This document shows positions 1 through 12,072 of a DNA stretch of 26,876 nt, piece after piece. Location of the stretch: contig CAMPET010000017.1 in NCBI GenBank assembly GCA_946803715.1, positions 595,731-622,606 of the forward strand. Reading direction: 5' to 3'. Within the stretch, counting starts at the first letter, position 1. The number at the start of each line of letters is the position of its first letter. The translations under genes were made by a program, and so were the position numbers. The notes below the pieces were generated by a model, which saw nothing but the letters and a program-made list of their open reading frames with translations, was not told where the DNA came from and searched no databases. Origin of the DNA: Beroe ovata (taxonomy: Eukaryota > Ctenophora > Nuda > Beroida > Beroidae).

Positions 1-28
1 GTGTGTGTGTGTGTGTGTGTGTGTGTGT
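1..28. repeat. (GT)14 microsatellite
   Basis: Fourteen uninterrupted GT dinucleotides open the window. The stretch from here to 537 holds no exon I can recognise. It reads as intron of the FBXL gene whose next exon begins at 538: no piece of the upstream leucine-rich repeats is visible in any frame. Confidence 0.95.
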
Positions 29-537
29 CACATGAGACTTATTGCTGGTGAGAGAGTTACCATTTGCCACATGTGTAATTCCACCGCAAGTGTGACTTAT
101 CATGATCCCATGATTCAAATGCTTTAAAACTCTTCTCGTGTATGATCAACAGAAAATAAACACTATATTTTCATAACACAAGTGATGATGGTGGGGATGT
201 AACGCACATTTCCGGTTTACAGCAAGTGGCTACAAAATACCGAGTGTGATCTCTCTGTATATATATTGTAGACATCCGCTCAAGTTTCATGCTACACACA
301 CGTCACAAGATAATGCTACTGTGTCTGTTACACCGCCTCTAGTCATACTAGTATGATGGTGCTTGTCTTTGTTACGATCACAACACAAGGTGTTAACAAT
401 ACCACGCCCTAATAGAACACACTGACAACAAACACTATAAACTCATACTTAGAACACATCATGACAACAAGCATTGGCAACACGCCTCCCCTGACAACAA
501 AACATTCCGTTGTCCTGGCTGCACGAATTATCCCCAG

Positions 538-1068
538 ACGCTAAGTAACTGTGAACGGATCAGTGACGAAGGACTGAGGTATTTGTGTAGCAGCTACGCG
601 GGTCAGACTCAACTGAGGGAGCTGGAGCTCGACAATTGTAAACTGATCACAGATGCGTCAATAGATCATCTCATGTGAGTTATTTGGGAGACGGGAGTTA
701 GGGAGTGGGAGTGTGGAAAGTAAGGGAGTAGGGCGGGGAGAGGAAGGGGAAGTTAGGGAGGGGAAGTTAGGGATTTGAAGAGTAAGGAACTATTAAAAAG
801 TTAGATAAAAGGATTGGGAGCTGACGTGTCATCTGACATGGTAAGAGAAGCATCAAATCCACAACGTGTTTCCTCCCTCAGTCAGTGTAGGAGCTTGACA
901 CGTGTAGATCTGTACGACTGTTTGCACGTGTCGCGCGGCGGCATCAAACACCTCAAACTACGTCGTCCGGACATCACGGTGCATGCCTACTTTCCGCCTG
1001 ACACACCGCCGGTTGTGCAGAACGAGCCTGTCCACAGTAGGGTGTGCCGGTGTTGTACTGTCTTGTGA
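538..1068 (+). CDS. FBXL20: FBXL2/FBXL20-type F-box/LRR protein, last two exons (5' partial)
   Basis: These are the last two coding exons of a substrate-recognition subunit of SCF (SKP1-CUL1-F-box) ubiquitin ligases. Exons: 538-674 (acceptor after TATCCCCAG, donor CTCAT|GTGAGT) and 882-1068 (acceptor after CCTCCCTCAG), joined in matching phase (2 nt + 1 nt). The 107 visible residues hold C-terminal leucine-rich repeats of the cysteine-containing type (LSNCERISDEGL, LELDNCKLITDASIDHL, RVDLYDCLHVSRGGIKHL), then the family's VHAYFPPDTPP segment and the end CRCCTVL. Vertebrate FBXL2 and FBXL20 share this arrangement and end in CRCC plus a CaaX box; final Leu predicts geranylgeranylation and membrane attachment. 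The F-box and earlier LRRs lie left of the window. FBXL2 and FBXL20 are vertebrate paralogues, so the symbol stands for the shared ancestor type. The 3' UTR follows, with a hairpin at 1239-1271 and AATAAA at 1652. Confidence 0.88.
681..780 (+). other. G-rich intron segment with TTAGGG-like runs
   Basis: The intron between the two FBXL exons is strongly G-rich on the sense strand, with many GGG/GGGG runs and repeated GTTAGGGA words (around 699, 752 and 768). This could form a G-quadruplex in DNA or in the unspliced transcript. No coding signal is seen. Confidence 0.5.
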
Positions 1069-1238
1069 TCGGTGCGGACAGTCTATTGTATCAGTGGAAA
1101 TTATGTGGACAGACCAGTGAAAAAACTCCTGCTCAGCTAATACTTTATGTACACACACATACTGTAGTAGAGATGCTCTGTAATTAATGAAATACGATGT
1201 ATGTAAGGTGTATGTTGTATAGTTTTTATCTTTGCTTT

Positions 1239-1271
1239 ACTATACACAAACATCTCAAATTTGTGTATAGT
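1239..1271 (+). promoter_or_regulatory. perfect stem-loop in the FBXL 3' UTR
   Basis: ACTATACACAAA at 1239-1250 is the exact reverse complement of TTTGTGTATAGT at 1260-1271, giving a 12-bp stem with a 9-nt loop. It lies 170 nt after the FBXL stop codon and before the candidate poly(A) signal, so it would be in the 3' UTR. It may be an RNA-binding-protein or stability element. No U-run follows, so it is not a bacterial-style terminator. Confidence 0.5.
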
Positions 1272-1651
1272 TCTTGTAATGATATCTGTGACTCTCCGAC
1301 AGAAATGAAGAAAATTTCAGTGAACAAGATTTTAGGAAAGACGCAGCAATCAAGGGGTAGATGTATTTGAATAATTCTCTAATTTTCATACCAAAATATT
1401 TATTTTTCTTTTAGAACTCTTCTTTATACTTCTACATTGAGAATTTCATAATTTTAGAAATCCATAGGTAAATCATTTACCCTGTTTAAAAACCTCACAA
1501 TTAGATAGACTGATAGACTGTATTAACTGATGATTTATTAACCTTTATAATTACCTATTTTATTAAGTGTACCGGTTACAGTGTATATTCTTGGAACCTT
1601 AGAGGTAGATTGATGTGAGTTGAATTGTGTTACTTGTATATTTCATTTATT

Positions 1652-1661
1652 AATAAATAAA
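1652..1661 (+). promoter_or_regulatory. candidate poly(A) signal of the FBXL gene
   Basis: Two overlapping AATAAA hexamers (1652 and 1656) lie in AT-rich sequence about 580 nt after the FBXL stop. They are the first canonical poly(A) signals I see downstream. The cleavage site is not identifiable by eye. Confidence 0.45.
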
Positions 1662-1949
1662 CTACATATATAATGCTTCACAACATTCCAGTCTCCCACT
1701 TGTATAAGATCTGTTGAGAGGGATGCTGTTACTAGTTATTTACATTTAACATGGTATCAATCGTATCAAAAGAGATGCGATAACACCAAAAGAAAGTCAC
1801 AAGAAACGAATTTGTTAGATAGTTCCGGGTTAGCACAATAATATTAAGCAATAAACATTGCCATCGGGAAATAGAGTCGATCTTTGGAACAAATGGAAGG
1901 CGCGGTCCTTTTTTCGCTATCAAAAGTAGTCGAGTTTCAATCCAATATT

Positions 1950-2245
1950 TTGTTTTGCACGGCGCGCGCCGCGCCTTTCGGTCAACGTACGAGTACAGCG
2001 TACGTGCGCGCTACTCTTACGTTTTGTGCGCACGTTGCGCGCCCCTATTCTATTCTGTGAACTGAAAAGTCGCAGAAATCACGCATATGTGGCTAAGCAG
2101 ATTGTGTTCATGATTGTGCACACGTTGCGCGCCCGGCCTTATTTACTCGGTGATGACCTTCAACCTTGGATCTAAAAAGTCGTTGTCGATCGATGATAGA
2201 CCTTGTCGAGAATTTCGTTTTGCGCGGCGCAAACTTATTCTCAGA
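1950..2245 (+). promoter_or_regulatory. CpG-dense region, probable RBBP5 promoter
   Basis: A sharp CpG-rich island stands in otherwise AT-rich intergenic DNA: CACGGCGCGCGCCGCGCC near 1958, many CGTACG/GCGCGC words, and a direct repeat of about 17 bp ending ACGTTGCGCGCCC at 2032-2044 and 2122-2134. Each repeat copy is followed by an AAAAGTCG word (2066 and 2176). It sits 250-550 bp before the RBBP5 start codon. A possible 3' splice site (TTTCATTTCAG, ending 2430) suggests a 5' UTR intron. The rest of 1069-2497 shows no gene; it is AT-rich spacer. Confidence 0.4.
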
Positions 2246-2497
2246 CAGGCTTGCTAGCAAAATTTGAGAAAAGTTTCATTTTATAGTGATCTAACAAGCT
2301 ATATATTGATATATTTTGTGCTAACCTTATCTATCAGATGTATCATTGTATCAACTCTGTAGACACTGATAGAGATGATAATCAAATATTCTACATATTA
2401 TGATGCTCATATCGATTTATTTCATTTCAGGGTGATCATGCATAAACAGCAAGAGATGAGCTAACAATCTCTTTAACATTTATAGAACTTGACAAAA

Positions 2498-4057
2498 ATG
2501 AATCTAGAATTATTGGAATCATTTGGTAACAGTTATCCGGATGAAGCTGATGGATTCCTTGAAAGTGGGAGCATGTCTCTTACTTGTGCATTCAATCGTC
2601 ATGGATCTCTACTTGCTGCAGGTTCAAATGATGGCAGAATCATAATATTTGATGTTATTACCCGTGGAATAGCAAGGCAGATGCATGCTCATGTTCATCC
2701 TGTCTGTTCACTTAGTTGGAGTAGGGATGGATTCAAGCTTCTCAGTGGGAGTATTGATTGGACAATCAGTGTATGGGATGTACTCAAAGGAGAGTGTCTA
2801 TTCAAATACAGATTTCCCTCACCTATCCTAAGGGTGCAGTTCCATCCCATTGAAAGTGATGTATTTCTGGTTTGTCCGATGAGGCTTAGACCTGTCGTTG
2901 TCAAAATTGATGAATCTCAAAGGCACATTGACTTTGATGAAGATGGTGGGGAGCAAAATATTTTTGCTTCTTTTGATCGACTTGGAAACCGAATTTTTAC
3001 TGGAAATAGCAGAGGAAAGATTCTTGTTTTTGATTCTAAAACTTTGGACTTGATGACATCATTTCCGGTCTCAACAGGCTCTAGCACTACAACTGGTATA
3101 AAAAGTATAGAGTTTGCCCGGAAAGGAAGCAATTTTCTTGTCAATTCATCTGATAGAATCATTAGAGTTTATGATGGTGATTTAGTGAAACCTTCTGATG
3201 GGAAGTTAAAGCCTGTTGAACCAGTACAAAAATTGCAAGATTTAGTGAATAGGACTCAGTGGAAGAAGTGCTGTTTCAGTGGTGATGCTGAATTTATTTG
3301 TGCTGGATCTGCTAGGCAACATGATCTCTATATTTGGGATATGGCTCATGGTAATTTGGTGAAGATCCTACATGGCCAAAAGGGTGAACATTTGTTAGAT
3401 GTTGTCTGGCATCCCAATAGACCTATCATTGCATCAGTTGCAAGTGGTGTCATTTCAGTCTGGGCCCAAACTCATGCTGAGAATTGGAGTGCTTATGCTC
3501 CCAACTTCAAGGAGTTGGATGAAAACGAAGAGTATGATGAACGTGAGTCTGAATTTGACATAGAGGATGAAGACAAAAGTATTGAGGATAAAGATGAAAA
3601 TAGAGAAGACAATATCAATGTGGACGTTGTGACTTGTGATCCTATCAAAGCATACATAGACAGTGATATTGAAGATGGAGGGGATGTCCTGACATTCATC
3701 CCAATAACTCCTGATGTAGAAGATCCAGAGGATGGCTTTTGGGCCATGACTGAGGAGGAAGTTGCTTATCTGGAGAAAATGAAACAGGAAGAAAAGAAAA
3801 GAGAGGAGGAATTACAAGCAAACACTAAGATAGTTGATGTTAATTATGAAGGTCATGAGATCCCCGAAACTCCCCCTGAACTATTGAGCAACCCGAAGAA
3901 GAACGAGCCAAAACCCAAAAACATTAAAGCATCAGCAGTAAAGCCCATCAAAGACCAACTTCCCCCACCGCCAATAGAAATGCCTCTAGATATTCCAGAT
4001 ATTGATAAGACTTCTCATGTTTTCGCTGAAGAGAAGATGCAGATAGAGGAAACTTGA
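2498..4057 (+). CDS. RBBP5: RBBP5, WD40 subunit of SET1/MLL H3K4 methyltransferase complexes
   Basis: A single uninterrupted reading frame encodes a 519-residue protein (human RBBP5 is 538). RBBP5 is a core nuclear subunit (with WDR5, ASH2L and DPY30) of SET1/MLL complexes, which methylate histone H3 lysine 4. Start: the first ATG, after an in-frame TAG at 2483; MNLELLESFGNSYPDEADG matches the conserved RBBP5 N-terminus, so upstream TTG is not the start. Residues about 15-325 form WD40 blades (IIIFDV, SVWDVLKGECLF, LYIWDMAHGNLVKIL, ISVWAQ). Residues about 328-345 (ENWSAYAPNFKELDENE) match the activation segment. Residues 346-361 (YDERESEFDIEDEDKS) match the ASH2L-binding acidic motif, with S351 at the phosphorylatable serine position. 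The DPIKAY...VEDPED stretch is also conserved. The tail is K/E-rich, then proline-rich, and unlike the human tail. It is odd in having no intron when every complete neighbour has many, and in being more AT-rich in codon third positions. Confidence 0.96.
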   Translation: MNLELLESFGNSYPDEADGFLESGSMSLTCAFNRHGSLLAAGSNDGRIIIFDVITRGIARQMHAHVHPVCSLSWSRDGFKLLSGSIDWTISVWDVLKGECLFKYRFPSPILRVQFHPIESDVFLVCPMRLRPVVVKIDESQRHIDFDEDGGEQNIFASFDRLGNRIFTGNSRGKILVFDSKTLDLMTSFPVSTGSSTTTGIKSIEFARKGSNFLVNSSDRIIRVYDGDLVKPSDGKLKPVEPVQKLQDLVNRTQWKKCCFSGDAEFICAGSARQHDLYIWDMAHGNLVKILHGQKGEHLLDVVWHPNRPIIASVASGVISVWAQTHAENWSAYAPNFKELDENEEYDERESEFDIEDEDKSIEDKDENREDNINVDVVTCDPIKAYIDSDIEDGGDVLTFIPITPDVEDPEDGFWAMTEEEVAYLEKMKQEEKKREEELQANTKIVDVNYEGHEIPETPPELLSNPKKNEPKPKNIKASAVKPIKDQLPPPPIEMPLDIPDIDKTSHVFAEEKMQIEET

Positions 4058-4138
4058 CATGAATCGAGCTGTTATTATTTAATATTTCACCTATCAGAAT
4101 ATCGGTAATTGATAAATGAATTGTTCTTACCGCTAGAG

Positions 4139-4144
4139 ATTAAA
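4139..4144 (+). promoter_or_regulatory. candidate poly(A) signal (ATTAAA) of RBBP5
   Basis: ATTAAA occurs 82 nt after the RBBP5 stop, the best poly(A) hexamer in the 266-nt gap to the next start codon. The gap is AT-rich and otherwise featureless, so RBBP5 termination and the next promoter must overlap closely. Confidence 0.4.
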
Positions 4145-4269
4145 CTGACTATTTCTCCAACTGAACCATTCATTTTAACTGATGTATTTGTTACCTCGGT
4201 ATATTTATTGATGTTTCTCTTGCGAGAGTTTACTTAATTTTGTCTCATTCCTCAAATTCTGGATATTGA

Positions 4270-8359
<4,090 letters not shown>

Positions 8360-8399
8360 CACACACACACGCACACACACACACACTCACACACACACA
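8360..8399. repeat. (CA)n microsatellite right after the ANKRD stop codon
   Basis: An imperfect CA run with two interruptions (GCA, CTCA) begins one base after the TAA. It would form the start of the 3' UTR of the ANKRD11/12-type gene. Confidence 0.9.
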
Positions 8400-8415
8400 A
8401 GTGCATTCTCACAAC

Positions 8416-8491
8416 GAGGTGTGGCAACATAAAGCACACCGCAATCCGCATTGTTCGGAGGATGAATCATTACGCAACTATTGCACACCTC
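8416..8491 (+). other. stem-loop in ANKRD-FIBP spacer
   Basis: GAGGTGTGGCAA (8416-8427) pairs with TTGCACACCTC (8481-8491) with one bulge and a loop of about 53 nt. Length and arms recalled a tRNA, but there is no tRNA T-loop or CCA-stem logic. The spacer 8400-8885 is otherwise AT-rich with no gene visible. Confidence 0.3.
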
Positions 8492-8885
8492 ATCCCTGCA
8501 AATATTGTGTGATTGGGTGGTTCTGTTATAAATATCGTTAAATTAGGTTTGTATATAGAAATTGACTTCAGCATCAGTATGATAGGGACCAACTCTTTTA
8601 TTCCTAAAAGATTGAGAAGTGAGTCTATAATAGCCGGATTGTTCTATCGAGTGTATTTGATCTGCTATGTATATGATAGCTTCAAATGGCGTTTAAAGGC
8701 GCTTACCCACAGTAATTGATGAAAAGGTGTATTTTGATGTTTGATGATTGTATGATTATATTGCACGATGCTCTACGTGTGACAGTATTTTCCTTATTCG
8801 AGTTCTTTTGCCATAACATTGATGAAAAAATATCATTGGTATACAGATTCTATCCACAGATCTGACCCCAACTCCCCATAGCAGC

Positions 8886-8912
8886 ATGGACAGTGTAATG
8901 GAAATCATGTAA
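8886..8912 (+). promoter_or_regulatory. short upstream ORF before FIBP
   Basis: ATG at 8886 opens an 8-codon frame closed by TAA at 8910, 18 nt before the FIBP start at 8931 and in the same frame. If the transcript starts upstream of 8886, it would reduce initiation or force reinitiation at FIBP. The transcription start is not known from sequence. Confidence 0.35.
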
Positions 8913-8930
8913 GGACACTATTGTAGGGGC

Positions 8931-11737
8931 ATGCACAAAGTGGACTTCATCTCGTCTGTATCGGATCCCCTGCTGATAGAAGAGGATGTGTTCAACTTGT
9001 GGATTAATGGAATTACAGGTTACTATAGAATTATACCACTGAACTTACTCAGGTTACTGCTGAACCTGACCACATAGGACTCAGAGCTAGTGCCTGATTA
9101 CATCTGTTATGTCCTCTTCATCTGTTATGTCCATTTTACGCGTCCCCCCATATGGACAGATTAAATCTGGCAGCATAAAGCTCCGTTTTCATGATTTCAC
9201 TTGCCTGTGTCACAATGTTACATTAGTAATTCCCTCGCTCCCCCTATTGCAGTTGACAGCGCAGTGGAGAAGCGGTTACACACTGACAGCACATGTGCCA
9301 AGTTTGACAGGAAAACAGTGAAGCTTGACACCCAGGATCAATATCAGACATTCTCGCTCCTCGAACCCCTGCTCAAGAGACCCCCAGCCCTGGTGTCATC
9401 GCCTGTCGTTAACATGTACAACATCACTGACACCATCTTACAACAGTGAGTGGTCAACATTATACACTAACATTATTTTACTACAGTTAATTGTTGAATG
9501 TTAATATAACGCTGACACCATCTTACAACGGACTGTTATCACACTTTTAAACGATGATCCCATGTTGACAGTTTCGGCACAGTGCACTGTTATTACAACC
9601 GGGCATAAGTCCGTTTGCCACTTTGGCCAGGCGCCGGTCTAATGCCGGTCTAACAACCCCTGCACTCCATGTACTATGTAGGTACTACTCGTTAGATCCG
9701 GTGGTAGCTCGTGAACTAGTGGGACGGGGACAGAAAATGACGGCCAAGTTACGGAAAGACCTTGATTCTATCTCGGAAAAGACGGGGATTCCGTTGAAAA
9801 GTTGTCTCCGACAGTACGATAACATCCGGCGGATTTACAAGGTGATATATTGCTGCCGAAATTGACCTGAGCGTCGAATTTTAGTTTTTCTGTAAACGTT
9901 ATGGACTTCGATACGGTATTTGGTTTAACCGGTATGTGTACACATGTAAGGAAAATGGGACGGAAAGACGCGCACTTTACAGTGGAAACTGCTTACAATT
10001 GCTAACAATTGCGCGTCTTTTTCTTTCCTTCCTCATTTTCCTTCCATGTGTACAATTACGCGTAAGTTTCATTTGTATTGGTCCAAACCTCTGTAACCAT
10101 CATATTCAGGAGGTAGATGAGAAGGAGGGAAAGGTAGCACAGAACATACAGAGATATTACGGTCTAACACAGGCACTGTGTCAACAGTACGCTGCCATCA
10201 TCTACATCATCGACAACAGGATTGGTGTCGCCTCCAGAAAGTAAGTGTGGTTTCTACTTTTATTTTTTCTATTAAATTGAAATCAAGATCTATCTTCTTT
10301 CATACTTTTTTTAAAGTTTATTGATTGAGTTTCATAGCTGTATATGAATTAGGTGGTTTCGGATTTGGTATTTCGCAAAAGGTCAACATATAATCAACTC
10401 TTCAGGTTACCCAACCTCTCTTACTCTGCTCTTATTAAATGTGTGGGAATCATCATGTCGGTAAGTCGGAAAACTAATTAGCTACTTAATTGGAACAATT
10501 ACCTAATTAGAAGTAATCATAGAGGTAATCCGTAATTAGTAATCTCAGGGAATATCGTCTAGTTTCTTGGCGCGCGCAGCTGCAATTTATGTTGGATACG
10601 ACGTGTAATTTATGGTAAATAACATGAATATAGGAACACTGCTAACCGCAAGACTGGGGATTATAACTGCAAATAGTCTGCATTCGTCCTCAATTACATG
10701 AATAAAATTAGTCATGATGAATCGTTGAAGTATTTTTCGTTGGGGAAAAAATGAGTCGTGGAATTTCCACGACTCCGTGGAACCATGGATACATGCATTT
10801 AAACCTACCATACAAGAGGATCATGATATTATGGTGAATAACTTGCTCGCTGGATACCTATGTAAGGAAAAATAATAGAAAGTTCCCGATGCTTGGAACA
10901 ATAATTAGTTCCCATGACAACAATCCCATCCCACTGTTTCAGGAGTGGTGTCCCCCACTGGGCGAGGGCCTCTCCGACATGGACATTGACCGGTCCTTCT
11001 TCAAGGAGTTGCACAGTCTCAAGGACAGGGTTTCCGATTCCCTACTCCACACCACAGTGAACCAGTGCTCTGAGAATCTGAAGAAAGACAACCCGGAATT
11101 ACCCAAGATATTCAGTAAGTGTTCCACGTGACCAGCTTCCTACCCCTGGGCAGTCCTGGGGAGGAGTTGGACCTCATCCCATTCTCCAGCGTCCAACACT
11201 GTCATACGGGGTGGTGTTTGGGAGTTTTTACTGCCTTACAATTTGCTCTATTAAGATGTAAGGGCTGAGTTTCCATAAACCCATCATCACACCAGTGTCT
11301 GAGATGAGGAAACTGGCAGTCAAGTTACTAAACATCGGGTACAGTCTGGTACACACCAAGGACTTCACGGATATATTCATTGACCTGGACGAGTGTATCA
11401 TCTCCCCGTGGGTGGGTGTGGCTGGTCTCCACCCCGCCCACCTAGACCTCGCCCTTTCCTCCCTCCTGGAGAGCTACGTTACTGCGGCAACTGCCACGCC
11501 CAGGTTCGCAGCGGGAGTAGTAATTGTTTGCAGTTTCAAAGTTTCAATTTGTGGTCGCAATATACACTCTACAATAACAACTGGTTATAAACAACTGGTT
11601 ATAAACTCTACAGCATGGCGAATCTTTTCAGTTTGGTCTCCACAGTTGGCGTGTTTGAAAAGTATGTCAAAACTGTGTCCAGCTGTCTTCTTGTGATGGT
11701 ATCCCAGGGCAAGGGTGGCAGTAAAGACCGTGGGTGA
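8931..11737 (+). CDS. FIBP: FIBP, acidic FGF intracellular-binding protein homologue (8 exons)
   Basis: Exons: 8931-9018, 9253-9445, 9682-9841, 10110-10240, 10406-10460, 10943-11114, 11296-11503, 11632-11737. Phases match throughout and give about 370 residues (human FIBP 357-364). The start is the first ATG after the in-frame TAA at 8910. MHKVDFISSVSDPLLIEEDV followed by FNLWINGIT matches the conserved N-terminus; DQYQTFSLLEPLLKRPP, YYSLDPVVARELVGRG and LDSISEKTGIPLKSCLRQ follow, then NIQRYYGL, DMDIDRSFFKELHSLKDRV, MRKLAVKLLN, KDFTDIFIDL and near the end FEKYVKTVSSCLL. FIBP binds internalised acidic FGF in vertebrates and is linked to mitogenic signalling; its biochemical activity is unclear, and no catalytic motif or membrane segment is seen here. 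Exon 8 could instead start at 11614, same phase, adding six residues; the better pyrimidine tract and length favour 11632. Confidence 0.92.
9937..10054. repeat. long imperfect inverted repeat (foldback) in FIBP intron 3
   Basis: The left arm 9937-9974 (TGTACACATG, AAGGAAAATG, GGAAAG, ACGCGCA in order) is inverted in the right arm 10010-10054 with two small gaps, separated by a 35-nt loop. It fills most of the intron 9842-10109. It could be a small foldback transposon remnant or an RNA hairpin of precursor-miRNA size. Confidence 0.7.
10753..10775. repeat. 23-bp perfect palindrome in FIBP intron 5
   Basis: GAGTCGTGGAA and its exact reverse complement TTCCACGACTC are separated by a single T. 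This intron (10461-10942) also holds AATTAG/GTAATC-rich words around 10480-10550 and otherwise nothing recognisable. Confidence 0.8.
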
Positions 11738-11978
11738 AGTGACATCGGGGTCGAGATAGCAGAACTATTGACGTGTTAACTTTATGTTTACCTGCATGAC
11801 GTTGTCTTGCATTAGGACCCTTAATCCTTCTCCCAATTTGTGTCTGGAATATCCCGTTTCAAGATCAATATATCAACTCATTATCGTTTTCCCTGATAAC
11901 ACAATTTTTGTGAAAAATCATGATGGAAGATCAATTCACTTGTCTAATTCCCAATCCTGACCCTTCTCCTCGGGCAGC

Positions 11979-12072
11979 ATGATGTAGCATGCTAGATGTC
12001 TGCCAAAGCGTCTCTCCGGATAAGGGAGCTGCTAGAGAGAGCCCGGATCGAGGGAGATTGGACTCATGTTAG
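11979..12072 (+). promoter_or_regulatory. nested upstream start codons at the TTC7 start
   Basis: ATGATGTAG at 11979 is a minimal two-codon frame. A second ATG at 11989 opens a 27-codon frame that overlaps the TTC7 start at 11996 out of frame and stops at TAG 12070, four bases before the exon 1 donor. Both would lower TTC7 translation if included in the mRNA. The spacer 11738-11978 holds no gene. Confidence 0.35.

Noticed and set aside
1732-1923. 63-residue minus-strand frame upstream of RBBP5
   Set aside because: No recognisable domain, AT-rich, no codon bias; treated as chance.
8416-8491. tRNA gene
   Set aside because: The arms pair and the length is near 76 nt, but there is no D-loop/T-loop consensus and no sensible anticodon stem.
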